A DNA stretch of 49,767 bases from the NCBI GenBank assembly GCA_964580585.1, contig CAZOKZ010000032.1, forward strand, positions 1 to 49,767. Direction: 5' to 3'. Of this stretch, positions 7,266-15,992 are shown piece after piece (the stretch's first letter is position 1; each line of letters begins with the position of its first letter). Source of the stretch: CAZOKZ01 sp964580585 (lineage in GTDB: Bacteria; Sumerlaeota; Sumerlaeia; SLMS01; JAHLLQ01). The position numbers were made by a program, and so were the translations under genes. The notes under the pieces were generated by a model. It searched no databases and was not told the origin of the DNA. It worked only from the letters and a program-made list of their open reading frames with translations.

Positions 7266-8507
7266 TTGAAAATCAGAAAGCGAAAATACCCGGACGGGAG
7301 CTTTCGATTTGTCGTGGACTATCGGGTCGCCGGGCGGCGCAAGCAGCGCGTTATCCCCGGCGTCAAAACGCTCAAAGAGGCGCGACTGGTGGCGGAATCA
7401 TTGTTCGCCAATGAGAAACACCAGGAAATCTGTGGCGTGCTTTCACCCGTCTCTGTTGCGGAGAAAACCGTCACGCTTGGCGCTTTACTTCAATGGGACC
7501 GCAACAGGGCGAACATCGCGCCCGCAACGCGGCGCATGGAAGAAGCCAACGCGCGACCACTGTTGAAATTCTTCAACGAGAACCGACCCGTGTGGAGCAT
7601 TGGACCCGCCGACGTTCAGAATTATATCAAACAACGACTCGACATCGAAGGCAAAAAACCAAGAACCGTTAACATGGAACTTCAACTTCTGGCAGGGGCA
7701 TTCAAACGCGCGGCAAAAAACCGTATGCTGTCGCGTGTTCCTTTCCAGATCGAGAAAGTTCCCGAACCCCACACCGACCGCCGCGCATTGTCCCGCTCGG
7801 AAGTTGAAAGGTTGCTGCTCGAAGCCGAAGCGCGCGGCATTGGCGACGAGGTAGCCATCCTGGCCAACTGTGCCCTTCGCCGTGGCGAGTTGTTTCGGCT
7901 GAAATGGGCGGACGTTGACCTTGATACCAACTCGCTTTGGGTGGAATCCCGCAAGCGTGGCGGTGCCGGTACGATGCGGCGCGAAACGATCCCACTCTCC
8001 CCCGCCGCCGCTGATGTGTTCGCAAAACGAGCGGAGCGTTTACACAACGGCGAACCCGACCCCGAGGCTTTAGTGTTTGGCGTCTCTCCTGAATCGCGAG
8101 ACGACCGGCTTGCCTATCGACGTAAGGGGGCCAAGGGCACCGTCGAAGGCGTTGTGCGGCTGGAGCAACACCGCTTCCGTCACAAACTCAAAGCCGCCGC
8201 CCGTGCGGCTAAAATCGAATGGGCGGACGCCTTGCGCCCACACGACCTTCGCCACTACGCGGCAACGTGGCTTCTCGCCAATGGCACCAGCATCGCCGAT
8301 ACCGCGAAATTGCTCCGTCACCGAACACCCGTCACGACGCTGAAAACCTATGCACACGCAATGGATGAAAGTTTACGTTCAGCCGTCGAGCGGCTAGGTG
8401 TTGCACTGCCAGCAAAAGTGATCGCCGTTCAAGATGTGTTACGAGATGGCAACGAGGTATCTCAAGACTCGACGCAAAGCGTTGAACGCACACAAGTTAC
8501 AGGCTGA
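7266..8507 (+). CDS. int: tyrosine recombinase/integrase of the island
   Basis: A 413-residue site-specific recombinase that would insert and excise the island at tRNA-Pro. The start is TTG at 7266, eight bases after a full AAGGAGG ribosome site. The N-terminus (about 1-60) is an arm-binding-like basic region, a SAM-like core-binding domain covers about 70-160, and the catalytic domain runs from about 173 to 390. The catalytic set is complete: Arg205 (ALRRGEL), Lys230 in the beta-hairpin, His326 and Arg329 (HDLR), His352 and the nucleophile Tyr362 (TYAH). The gene ends seven bases before attR, the standard position. Its last codons contain an 18-bp sequence repeated at 1465-1482. With all active-site residues present, the enzyme looks functional. 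Confidence 0.93.
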   Translation: MKIRKRKYPDGSFRFVVDYRVAGRRKQRVIPGVKTLKEARLVAESLFANEKHQEICGVLSPVSVAEKTVTLGALLQWDRNRANIAPATRRMEEANARPLLKFFNENRPVWSIGPADVQNYIKQRLDIEGKKPRTVNMELQLLAGAFKRAAKNRMLSRVPFQIEKVPEPHTDRRALSRSEVERLLLEAEARGIGDEVAILANCALRRGELFRLKWADVDLDTNSLWVESRKRGGAGTMRRETIPLSPAAADVFAKRAERLHNGEPDPEALVFGVSPESRDDRLAYRRKGAKGTVEGVVRLEQHRFRHKLKAAARAAKIEWADALRPHDLRHYAATWLLANGTSIADTAKLLRHRTPVTTLKTYAHAMDESLRSAVERLGVALPAKVIAVQDVLRDGNEVSQDSTQSVERTQVTG

Positions 8508-8514
8508 TCCTTTC

Positions 8515-8569
8515 TCGCTTGGGGTGCGAGAGGTCGCAGGTTCAAATCCTGTCGCCCCGACCATTCAAG
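8515..8569 (+). repeat. attR: 55-bp direct repeat (displaced tRNA-Pro 3' end)
   Basis: Identical to 1299-1353, it holds the anticodon-to-CCA half of tRNA-Pro without the 5' half, so it is not a functional tRNA. It lies directly after the integrase stop and marks the right end of the island. Confidence 0.92.
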
Positions 8570-8594
8570 GGCTCAAACCGAGTCTGCGTATTCT

Positions 8595-8630
8595 CCCCCG
8601 AGGATTTCGATCCTCGGGGGTTTTCTTTTT
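8595..8630 (+). terminator. strong intrinsic terminator after attR
   Basis: A perfect 10-bp stem CCCCCGAGGA/TCCTCGGGGG around TTTCGA is followed by TTTTCTTTTT. It is probably the original chromosomal terminator of the tRNA-Pro gene, now separated from it by the island; it also ends integrase transcription. Confidence 0.9.
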
Positions 8631-8726
8631 CTCGCAAAAACCTGCGAATGAGAATCATCAAATCTCGTTGACAGTTTTTTTATCCGCGGTGGATAGAAAA
8701 CAACTTTAGTTTGGAGCCCTCTTGCC

Positions 8727-11519
8727 ATGCTTCGCTCGATGAAACCGGTCCGAACGGGACTCTGCGCACTTGGATTTTCATTTTTACTGTCCTCCAATCT
8801 TCCTGCCGATCCTGGAACGGCATTCACCTATCAAGGTTTTCTGGAAGACGGAGGCGTACCGATCACGAGCACCGTCAGTTTGCGCTTTACACTCTTCGAC
8901 GTTGCCGACGCAGGCAACTCCGTGGGATCGCCGCTGACGTTCGATCCAGTGGCAGTGACGCGCGGCGTTGTCGTTCAGGAACTCGATTTCGGCAATGTCT
9001 TTAACGGCAGCGCTCGTTGGCTATCGATCGAGGTTGATATGGATGGCGGTGCAGATTCGTTCGTTTTGCTGAATGGGCGTATCGAATTGCTGCCGGTTCC
9101 CTACGCCATGGCGGCCAGGACAGCGCTCGACGATGACGACCGAAACTCGTCCAACGAACTGCAGCACCTACAACTGGCAGGGGCGACTTTGAGTCTGACG
9201 GATAGCGCGGTCAGTGTGGACCTGAGCACGTTGGCAGGTAATACGTTCGGCGACGGGCATTCGCTCGACGCGGCGGACGGCGACCCAGTGGATGCGCTTG
9301 TGGTGGACAACGAAGGCAACGTGGGCATCGGGACCATGTCGCCGTCGGCACCGTTGCATGTTTCTCGTCCACCCGCCGATCCGGAATTCAAGACTGTTTT
9401 CACGTTCGGACCCAATCGTGGGTTCAATTTGGTACTCCCAGACAATACGACAATCGCCGATTTTGTGCCGCCGGAATACATGAGCAAAGCCGGAAACTAT
9501 ATTTTCGGCGTGAATCCCCCCTATTTCTCGATTTACGATGTATCCAATCCCACCCAGCCGGTTCGAAGGGCTCAGATGGAAGACGACCCTGCGAATGGAA
9601 TCCATTTGCTCGACATGAGGACACCCGCATTCGGAAACAATATCGTTGCGATCCCCGAATACATCGCAGCCTTCGTTGCGCTGATCGATGTTTCGAATCC
9701 TAAAAGCCCTGTTTATGTCCATACGCTCGACAAAAACAACCCAAACAGAGTTGGCGGTGTTGATATCGAAAACAACATTCTGGGTGTCGCCACATTCATC
9801 GATTCAGATGCTTCCGTGGAAATTTCTTTATACGATATTTCAAACCCAGCCTCTCCCGTTTGGTTGAACCCAACCAACGCTACGAGTTCTCTGGAATATA
9901 GCTCCTGTCTTACGATTGCACTCGATCAAAACATGGCGATCTTGACAGGAAAGAATACCGTATCGGGAACCAACGCGTTTGAGATCTACGATATCGGCGA
10001 CCCTCAGAATCCCCAACTTCTCAATACCGTCACGAATGGCCAGAATGGTTTTCCCAATGTATTGGGCAATTATCCCAAGGTCATTTTGCGCAACGGAATT
10101 GTCACCATGGCAAATTACGACGAAAGTTCGTTTTCCATCATCGACGTTTCCGATCCCTCGAACCCGGTTTTGCTCGCAAGGCTTCAAGACGGCGTCGGTA
10201 GTTTCGACCGCCTGGCTGGGCTGAGGGATTTTTCGGTCGAAGGCAACAACGCCTGGCTGCTGAGTGACATCGACCACCGCGTAACCCAGGTTGATATTTC
10301 CAATCCCGCAAATCCTGTGCTCGTTCGCACATTAAAATCAATTTCCGATCCAATCGCCGTTCAAGGTTACCACGATGACTTTGTTGCCTATTCGTCCTTT
10401 GAATTGAAGTTCGCAGGTCCGGATGCCTCCCCCCAAACCGCAATTCAGGTCGACGGTTCGCTGGCGGTTTCCAGCGATTTGAATGTTGACGGCACCGTCT
10501 CAACGGGACCGACCCTCAACGTCAATTCTCCATCGATCGCTCAACTGAATCTGAATGGGGAACAGAATTCCTCCGAATTCGGGTACTCGGGCGGTTCGAT
10601 CATCAACTTCACCCCCAGTATTCCCGGATTATTCCAGGGATGGATAGGTATGGTTCCCCCAGATCCAGACATCATTATTTCGAACACTTCATTTGGCCTT
10701 GTTCGTGGCGGCATTAGACTCATCGGGGATTCGATCACACTCACAGGCAATAATGGCGATAACGAATTCCTGACCGTCACGGGTAAAAGCAGGTTTCAAA
10801 AAAGCGTCACCATCGAATCGAACCTTAATGTACAAGGACCAGTCTGGGTTGATGGGCAAAGCGTCACCGTGCACGACAATGGTCCTGTGTCTCTAACGCT
10901 GTCTGCTGACTATGATAACGTAAACGAATCGGAGCATCCAACGATTCTGTTCCAGCAGGATGGCAACGCCATCGAGTTCGAAGCCGGTTTTGCAAACGGG
11001 ACGAACGACTTTTACCTCCAAACCAAGAGCGGTGCGACCACGGATATCGTGATGCTGCCGGGGTCCGGCAAAGTCGGCATTAACGACTCCAGCCCGGACT
11101 ATCCGCTCGATGTCGGCACCGACGGCACGAACGGCAATGGTGCGCACGTGACGGCAGGTGGCACGTGGGTAAACGGTTCAAGCCGCGCGTTCAAGGAAGA
11201 CTTCACCCCGGTCGATCCACAAGCCGTGCTGCAAGAACTCGTCACGTTACCGATCACCCGCTGGCAATATAAACAAAGCGATGAAGGCGAACACCTGGGT
11301 CCCGTTGCCGAAGATTTCCACGCAACGTTTGGTCTCGGCGACAGCTCGAAATATATTTCCACGGTGGATGCCGACGGCGTGGCGCTCTCTGCGATTCAAG
11401 GTCTTTACCAATTGATCGAAGAAAAAAACGTGCAACTCGACCAGCAACAGAAAGAAATCGACGAACTAAAATCCGAACTCGCCGCGATTCGCGAGTTGTT
11501 GGAAAAGCAACAGAAGTAA
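8727..11519 (+). CDS. secreted fibre-like protein: LVIVD propeller with C-terminal S74 autochaperone
   Basis: 930 residues with a signal peptide (hydrophobic core about 10-25). From about 265 to 575 there are at least six repeats of the form (I/Y)DVSNPxxPV, the LVIVD beta-propeller repeat. The middle is beta-rich, with GNVGIGTxSPxxPLHV-type stretches common in tail-fibre-like surface proteins. The C-terminal part, about 815-930, has SSRAFKED, a conserved GPVAEDF and a terminal coiled coil, matching the Peptidase_S74 intramolecular chaperone that trimerises fibres and may cleave itself off. The ATG at 8727 follows GGAG by ten bases. It is probably a trimeric extracellular or cell-surface protein, and its ligand is unknown. 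It is the first gene outside attR and has its own tRNA-type terminator upstream. Confidence 0.8.
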   Translation: MLRSMKPVRTGLCALGFSFLLSSNLPADPGTAFTYQGFLEDGGVPITSTVSLRFTLFDVADAGNSVGSPLTFDPVAVTRGVVVQELDFGNVFNGSARWLSIEVDMDGGADSFVLLNGRIELLPVPYAMAARTALDDDDRNSSNELQHLQLAGATLSLTDSAVSVDLSTLAGNTFGDGHSLDAADGDPVDALVVDNEGNVGIGTMSPSAPLHVSRPPADPEFKTVFTFGPNRGFNLVLPDNTTIADFVPPEYMSKAGNYIFGVNPPYFSIYDVSNPTQPVRRAQMEDDPANGIHLLDMRTPAFGNNIVAIPEYIAAFVALIDVSNPKSPVYVHTLDKNNPNRVGGVDIENNILGVATFIDSDASVEISLYDISNPASPVWLNPTNATSSLEYSSCLTIALDQNMAILTGKNTVSGTNAFEIYDIGDPQNPQLLNTVTNGQNGFPNVLGNYPKVILRNGIVTMANYDESSFSIIDVSDPSNPVLLARLQDGVGSFDRLAGLRDFSVEGNNAWLLSDIDHRVTQVDISNPANPVLVRTLKSISDPIAVQGYHDDFVAYSSFELKFAGPDASPQTAIQVDGSLAVSSDLNVDGTVSTGPTLNVNSPSIAQLNLNGEQNSSEFGYSGGSIINFTPSIPGLFQGWIGMVPPDPDIIISNTSFGLVRGGIRLIGDSITLTGNNGDNEFLTVTGKSRFQKSVTIESNLNVQGPVWVDGQSVTVHDNGPVSLTLSADYDNVNESEHPTILFQQDGNAIEFEAGFANGTNDFYLQTKSGATTDIVMLPGSGKVGINDSSPDYPLDVGTDGTNGNGAHVTAGGTWVNGSSRAFKEDFTPVDPQAVLQELVTLPITRWQYKQSDEGEHLGPVAEDFHATFGLGDSSKYISTVDADGVALSAIQGLYQLIEEKNVQLDQQQKEIDELKSELAAIRELLEKQQK

Positions 11520-11571
11520 CGCGAGTAGCTTTCCGCGTTCAACACGCGACCTCCAACCGAAACAACCTCGA

Positions 11572-11871
11572 TCAAAAGATCGTCCACAATTGGCTGCTTT
11601 GTAATAAGTTCTCAAGCGCCCGCGCTTCCTGGGGATTGTAGCCCAGAAGGGTGAAATCAAGCCGCCCGCCCCCGGGAACATGGCAATCCGTACACGATAG
11701 CGCACCTTCGCGTGTTACAGCGTGGCTCAAGGTGATAAACGATCCCGTCACCGTTGTCGGATCTTGATCGTTCATGTATTCGGGATCATAGGGGTTGTTG
11801 GGAAGAACCTCCGATAGATAAATGGCGTCCCTGAACCCTCCGTGGGTTTGGGACAATATGGTGGTGGGCTT
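11572..11871 (-). pseudogene. C-terminal fragment of a multihaem cytochrome c
   Basis: Directly after the ArsR stop codon the next in-frame stretch reads for about 99 residues and carries one CxxCH haem site (CTDCH) followed by a GGGRLDF...LGY tail. Ends of this kind occur in multihaem cytochromes of the octahaem tetrathionate-reductase-like group. No signal peptide, further haem site or proper start codon is present (only a TTG at 11856), so this is most likely the remaining 3' end of a lost cytochrome gene joined next to the regulator. An alternative is translation by re-initiation after ArsR, which seems unlikely. Confidence 0.55.
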
Positions 11872-12231
11872 TTAGCCCCCGAGTTTTGCGCGCAACGCAA
11901 CGAAAGCGTCGCGTTGTTTCTCCGATTGCTGGAGATCGGATTCGACCTGCCTGCAAAGCGCTTGGCAGACCTCAAGAACAAGGGGGGCTGAAATCGAGTA
12001 AATCACTTGGCGTCCGTGGCGCTGTCCCGAGAGGAGACCGACCCGTTCCAACGCTTTCAAATGATGCGAAACGGTTCCGATTTCCATATCGAGCAGTTCG
12101 GCAATGTCGCTGACACTTCGACCTTCTTCTTTTACCGCGCAAATTATCATCAGACGCGTGGGATTTCCCATCGCCTTCAAACGATCAGCGATTTCTCCAA
12201 GGAGGTCGTTTTGAAATTCAGTGCCCGACAT
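11872..12231 (-). CDS. ArsR/SmtB-family transcriptional regulator
   Basis: A 119-residue winged helix-turn-helix repressor. The core from about residue 15 to 85 shows the ArsR pattern: LKAMGNPTRLMII, then the recognition region MEIGTVSHHLKAL and a beta wing rich in Arg (GQRHGRQVIYSI). Two cysteines in the C-terminal helix (VCQALC) and one in the second helix could bind a metal, but the classical CxC metal box is absent, so the signal is uncertain. ATG 12231 is preferred over the upstream TTG at 12258 because GGAG lies five bases before it. Its usual target would be an adjacent operon, but only a cytochrome fragment follows, so the regulon may have been lost. Confidence 0.88.
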   Translation of the reverse strand: MSGTEFQNDLLGEIADRLKAMGNPTRLMIICAVKEEGRSVSDIAELLDMEIGTVSHHLKALERVGLLSGQRHGRQVIYSISAPLVLEVCQALCRQVESDLQQSEKQRDAFVALRAKLGG

Positions 12232-12368
12232 AGGAACTCCGTCGATCAAATATTCCAATAAACGTTAGAATGTCGGATCTTCCGAGTCAACAGAAAGGTA
12301 CCGCCCTGTCCGTTTCAGGTTTTGATCCCAAACGGGCGAAAAACCCTATTCTCGATATCGTAACTTAT

Positions 12369-12929
12369 TTACCCAAAGCGGTACGGAATTTTTGGTGTAT
12401 CCAATGGCAAACGCCAGTGATCCGGGTCGTCGTATTGGTAAGCGCAATCCACAAGATTGAGCAGTGCGCTGGGTTGGTTGGCGATGTTTTGCACCGCGTG
12501 CCAAACCCCCGGTGGAACGATCAGCAGCCCGGGGCGTATGTCGCCGAGCATGAATTCGTTTACCCGCTCGAATGTGGGCGAGTCCGTTCGCGCGTCGTAG
12601 AGCACAATTTTCATCACGCCAATATTCACGAAAATCCGGTCGGTTGTACGAGCGTGTACATGCCAGCCGGAAATCTGGCCGGGGTTCAAAATGTTCTGGA
12701 AAACCTGGTCCACCGTGCCTTCGTCCAGCAGCCAATCGCGGCGGAAGACCTCGGTCAGGAGTCCGCCACGGTTTTTGAGCACGTTTTTGACTTCCCGCAG
12801 CTTTACTCCGTCGATGGATTGTTGCAACGGCATCCAATCCGCCGTGATGCTTTGACTATCCTTGCTCGTTCCGTCAATGTAACCCTCTTTTTCCTCGAAT
12901 TTGGGTTCGGGTGCATCCGTCAAAGCCAT
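12369..12929 (-). CDS. RmlC-like cupin, dTDP-4-dehydrorhamnose 3,5-epimerase family
   Basis: A 186-residue protein resembling the RmlC sugar-epimerase cupins. The jelly-roll motifs are present: GQISGWHVH (His90 and His92) and VPPGVWHAVQNI (His144), with the typical FVNIG...KIVLYDAR strands between them. Family members epimerise or isomerise dTDP-4-keto sugars for surface polysaccharides. Here no rmlA, rmlB or rmlD is adjacent, so the substrate is uncertain and a different nucleotide sugar is possible. The start at ATG 12929 has a weak ribosome site (GAGGGAG farther up). It is divergent from mutS with a 180-base gap that should hold both promoters. Confidence 0.78.
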   Translation of the reverse strand: MALTDAPEPKFEEKEGYIDGTSKDSQSITADWMPLQQSIDGVKLREVKNVLKNRGGLLTEVFRRDWLLDEGTVDQVFQNILNPGQISGWHVHARTTDRIFVNIGVMKIVLYDARTDSPTFERVNEFMLGDIRPGLLIVPPGVWHAVQNIANQPSALLNLVDCAYQYDDPDHWRLPLDTPKIPYRFG

Positions 12930-13110
12930 TATCCACTCCCTCTATCCAAGTATTTGTTCCCGTCAAGAAGCAGATCAACCTACCGTCTCGCAATCGGAGA
13001 GTATGAAAAAAGTACCCGAAACGGGAAGATGACAAGCGTCATTGACTTCCGCCGGGTGCTCCCGCAAAACGTCCCCTCAATTCGTAAATTCTCCGGACGG
13101 CCCCTGCACG

Positions 13111-15834
13111 ATGTCTGCCACCGCTCAAGAACCCACCGACCTCGACCAGTACACCACGCCGATGATGCGTCAGTTCGCGGCGCTCAAGCGCGAGCAACCC
13201 GATGCCATCTTGTTTTTCCGTTGCGGCGACTTTTACGAAACGTACGCCGACGACGCCGAGGAAGCCGGGCGCCTCTTAAACATTGTGGTGACGAAAAAAG
13301 GCGCGGGTTCCGACAGCGAAGTCGCCATGGCAGGCGTGCCGTATCATGCCCGCGATACGTATCTGGCCAAACTGGTACGCCTGGGCAAACGCGTTGCCAT
13401 CGCCGAACAGATGGAAAACCCAAAGGACGCCAAGGGACTTGTTCGACGCGAAATCGTGCGCGTTGTCACACCGGGTACGGCGGTCGAGGAATCGATTCTC
13501 GAAGACACGGCCAACAATTACATCGTGGCGCTGTGCGAAGCGGATGGTGGCGCATGGGGCGTGGCGATGGCAGACGTTTCGACCGGTTTTTTCGCTCTCA
13601 CCGAAGTGGCGCTCGACGACGCGCAGTCGCGTTTGCTGAACGAACTCGCCGGACTCGAAGCGCGCGAGGTCGTGTTGCCCGAACAACTCGATGCGTCCAT
13701 TCTCCGTCCCCTTTTGGCAGAACGCGCCATTGCCATCACACGCGTTCCGCCAAGCGATTTCCGCCTCGCCGCCGCACGTCGGTTGCTGCTCGATCATTTC
13801 CGCGTGCAAAGCCTCGAAGGTTTCGGCGCGGAACAGCTCGAAGCTGGAATTCGCGCCGCCGGAGCGTTACTGCAATACCTGCGCGAAACACAAAAATCCA
13901 CGGTCGCACACATCGCGAATCTGCGCGTGCATTACGGTCGCCAGAACATGGTCATCGACGCGGTGACGCAGCGATCGCTCGAACTGGTCAGCAGCCTGCA
14001 CGGCGGCAGCCGCGAGGGCACGCTGCTTTCGGTGCTCGACCACACGATGACACCCATGGGGGCTCGCATGTTGCGGTCGTGGGTGCTCCAACCGCTCTGC
14101 GAACAAGACGCCATCGGCGCGCGACTCGATGCGGTGGAAAATTTCGTGCGCCAAACGACTATTCGCAGCGCCGTGACCGAAGCGCTCAAAGGCGTGCGTG
14201 ACCTGGAGCGCATCGTGGGGCGGGCCAGCACCGGCGGCGCAGGACCACGCGACCTGGCCGCGCTGCGCGAAGGTCTTCGCCGGTTGCCCGCACTGAAAAA
14301 CACGCTGATGAACGCCGAAGCGGGGCTCTTGCGCGCGCTGGGCGACGAGATCGATTTGCTCGAAGAGCTGCAACTACGCCTCGCCCAGGCGCTCGTCGAT
14401 GAACCGCCCGCGAAAGCCAGCGATGGCGGCATTATTCGCGACGGTTACGCGGCAGACCTCGATGAACTGAAGGACGTGACGCGCAATTCCAAGGATTGGA
14501 TCGCGCAATTTCGCGCGCGCGAAGCCGAACGCACCGGCATCGATAAACTCAAGATCGGCTATAACAAAGTTTTCGGTTATTACATTGAACTTTCGCACGC
14601 GCAAATCCGACAACTGCCCAATGGCGCGCCGCCCGACAATTACATTCGCAAGCAAACGCTCGCCAACGCCGAGCGCTACATCACGGAAGAGTTGAAGGAA
14701 AAAGAAGACATTATCCTTCACGCCGAGGAACGTTTGTTGGCGCTCGAATCGAAGCTCTTCGACGAATTGCGGCAATTCGTCGCGCATCAAGCCGTCGGCA
14801 TTTTGGCCGACGCGGAAATTGTCGCGCAGATCGATTGCCTGCGGTCGTTCGCTGATGTGGCAATGCGCCGCCAGTACGTCCGTCCGCAATTCACGGACGA
14901 CGATTCGCTGCAAATCATCGACGGCCGCCACCCGGTACTCGAAGCCATCCAGACCGACCCCCCGTTCGTCGCCAACGACGTGATGCTCTCGCCCGAGGAC
15001 TGCCAACTGGCGCTGATCACGGGGCCAAACATGGCGGGCAAATCGACGTACATTCGCCAGGTCGCGCTGCTGACTCTGATGGCGCACATGGGATGTTTCG
15101 TTCCCGCGCGCGAAGCCCGCATTTCCATCGTCGATCGCATTTTCACACGCGTCGGCGCGATGGATCACTTGGCACGCGGTCAATCGACGTTCCTGGTCGA
15201 GATGACGGAAACGGCGAATATCCTGCGGCACGCAACGAGTCGCTCGCTGGTGATTCTCGACGAAATCGGACGCGGCACGAGCACCTACGACGGTCTTTCG
15301 ATTGCATGGGCCGTGTGCGAGTGGCTGCACAACACGTCGGGTCAAACACCCAAGACGCTGTTCGCGACGCATTATCATGAGTTGACCAGCCTCGAAGGCC
15401 CGTTGCCGCGCCTGCGCAATTTCCACGTCGCGGTGCTCGAACAAAAAGAGCGCATCGTGTTTCTGTTCAAGGTCGTGCCCGGCGCGACAGACCAGAGTTA
15501 CGGCGTGCACGCGGCGGAATTCGCGGGCGTGCCGCGCGGCGTGGTCGAACGCGCGCGCGAAATTCTCGCGGGGCTCGAAAAAGGCGAAGCCGTCGCGCCA
15601 CAAGTCGCAGGTGAAGAAGAAGTTGCCGCCGGACGCGGACCCAAAGCGCGCAAAAAAGCCACCGTGCTGCCGAAAGCCGACCCGTGGCAAGATCGCCAGC
15701 TCTCGCTCTTCGACGCTCCCCCACCGCATCCGGCCGTCGAACGCCTCAAACGCCTCGATCCCAATCGCCTGACTCCGTTGGAAGCGTTGGCCGTACTGGC
15801 GGAATTGAAAGGGTTATCAGAGAAACAAGATTAA
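13111..15834 (+). CDS. mutS: DNA mismatch repair protein MutS
   Basis: 907 residues, normal for MutS. The mismatch-recognition domain has the GDFYE motif near residues 38-42 (the Phe-x-Glu reader is in the preceding and following residues). The connector, lever and clamp domains follow. The ATPase begins near 620, with Walker A GPNMAGKST at about 636-644, the DEIGRGTS Walker B/signature region and ATHYHEL. The C-terminus ends in a short helical dimerisation segment. MutS binds base mismatches and small loops and recruits MutL. The ATG at 13111 is chosen over an in-frame TTG at 13042 because the family alignment (TPMMRQF near residue 18) fits it, although its ribosome site is weak. A palindromic repeat element follows the stop. 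Confidence 0.97.
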   Translation: MSATAQEPTDLDQYTTPMMRQFAALKREQPDAILFFRCGDFYETYADDAEEAGRLLNIVVTKKGAGSDSEVAMAGVPYHARDTYLAKLVRLGKRVAIAEQMENPKDAKGLVRREIVRVVTPGTAVEESILEDTANNYIVALCEADGGAWGVAMADVSTGFFALTEVALDDAQSRLLNELAGLEAREVVLPEQLDASILRPLLAERAIAITRVPPSDFRLAAARRLLLDHFRVQSLEGFGAEQLEAGIRAAGALLQYLRETQKSTVAHIANLRVHYGRQNMVIDAVTQRSLELVSSLHGGSREGTLLSVLDHTMTPMGARMLRSWVLQPLCEQDAIGARLDAVENFVRQTTIRSAVTEALKGVRDLERIVGRASTGGAGPRDLAALREGLRRLPALKNTLMNAEAGLLRALGDEIDLLEELQLRLAQALVDEPPAKASDGGIIRDGYAADLDELKDVTRNSKDWIAQFRAREAERTGIDKLKIGYNKVFGYYIELSHAQIRQLPNGAPPDNYIRKQTLANAERYITEELKEKEDIILHAEERLLALESKLFDELRQFVAHQAVGILADAEIVAQIDCLRSFADVAMRRQYVRPQFTDDDSLQIIDGRHPVLEAIQTDPPFVANDVMLSPEDCQLALITGPNMAGKSTYIRQVALLTLMAHMGCFVPAREARISIVDRIFTRVGAMDHLARGQSTFLVEMTETANILRHATSRSLVILDEIGRGTSTYDGLSIAWAVCEWLHNTSGQTPKTLFATHYHELTSLEGPLPRLRNFHVAVLEQKERIVFLFKVVPGATDQSYGVHAAEFAGVPRGVVERAREILAGLEKGEAVAPQVAGEEEVAAGRGPKARKKATVLPKADPWQDRQLSLFDAPPPHPAVERLKRLDPNRLTPLEALAVLAELKGLSEKQD

Positions 15835-15837
15835 ATC

Positions 15838-15980
15838 TCGCGCAGAGGCGCAGAGACGCAGAGAAAACAACTTGCAAAGATAGAAGCAAATCTTCAGAGT
15901 AAAAAACTAAGGACAGAGAGTAGTTCATCTCCGTCCCTACCTTAATCTTTTACTCTCTGCGCCTTTGCGTCTCTGCGCGA
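15838..15980. repeat. dispersed palindromic repeat, copy 1
   Basis: The arms 15838-15864 (TCGCGCAGAGGCGCAGAGAC and on) and 15954-15980 (ending CGTCTCTGCGCGA) are near-perfect inverted copies around an AT-rich loop. Related arms occur at 26878-26995 and 28459-28539, all in gene spacers. This looks like a REP- or MITE-like family; here it may also end mutS and the convergent lipoprotein gene. Confidence 0.75.
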
Positions 15981-15992
15981 AATATTTCAAAA

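Larger units (their letters stand above)
1299..8569. mobile_element. 7.3 kb tRNA-Pro integrative island carrying a solitary CRISPR array
   Basis: The element is bounded by a 55-bp perfect direct repeat (1299-1353 and 8515-8569) that covers the anticodon-to-3' end of tRNA-Pro plus six bases beyond. It has a tyrosine integrase right beside the distal copy, which is the classic plan of tRNA-integrating islands. A tRNA-like terminator follows each repeat copy (1386-1419, 8595-8630), consistent with the element bringing its own tRNA 3' end and terminator. Cargo from left to right: two tiny leftward ORFs, the CRISPR array, a structured RNA region, a TnpB/Cas12-type C-terminal remnant and the integrase. 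No cas1, cas2 or complete effector is present. That this is still mobile is inference. Confidence 0.88.

Noticed and set aside
8515..8562. Second tRNA-Pro gene
   Set aside because: It lacks the whole 5' half (acceptor 5' strand and D arm); it is the att repeat.
12270..14201. 643-codon open frame overlapping the cupin gene and mutS
   Set aside because: It is antisense to the cupin and out of frame with mutS; its composition (Arg/His rich) is typical of a shadow of GC-rich coding sequence.
14374..15729. 451-codon open frame antisense to mutS
   Set aside because: It mirrors the MutS codons and has no recognisable domain or ribosome site.
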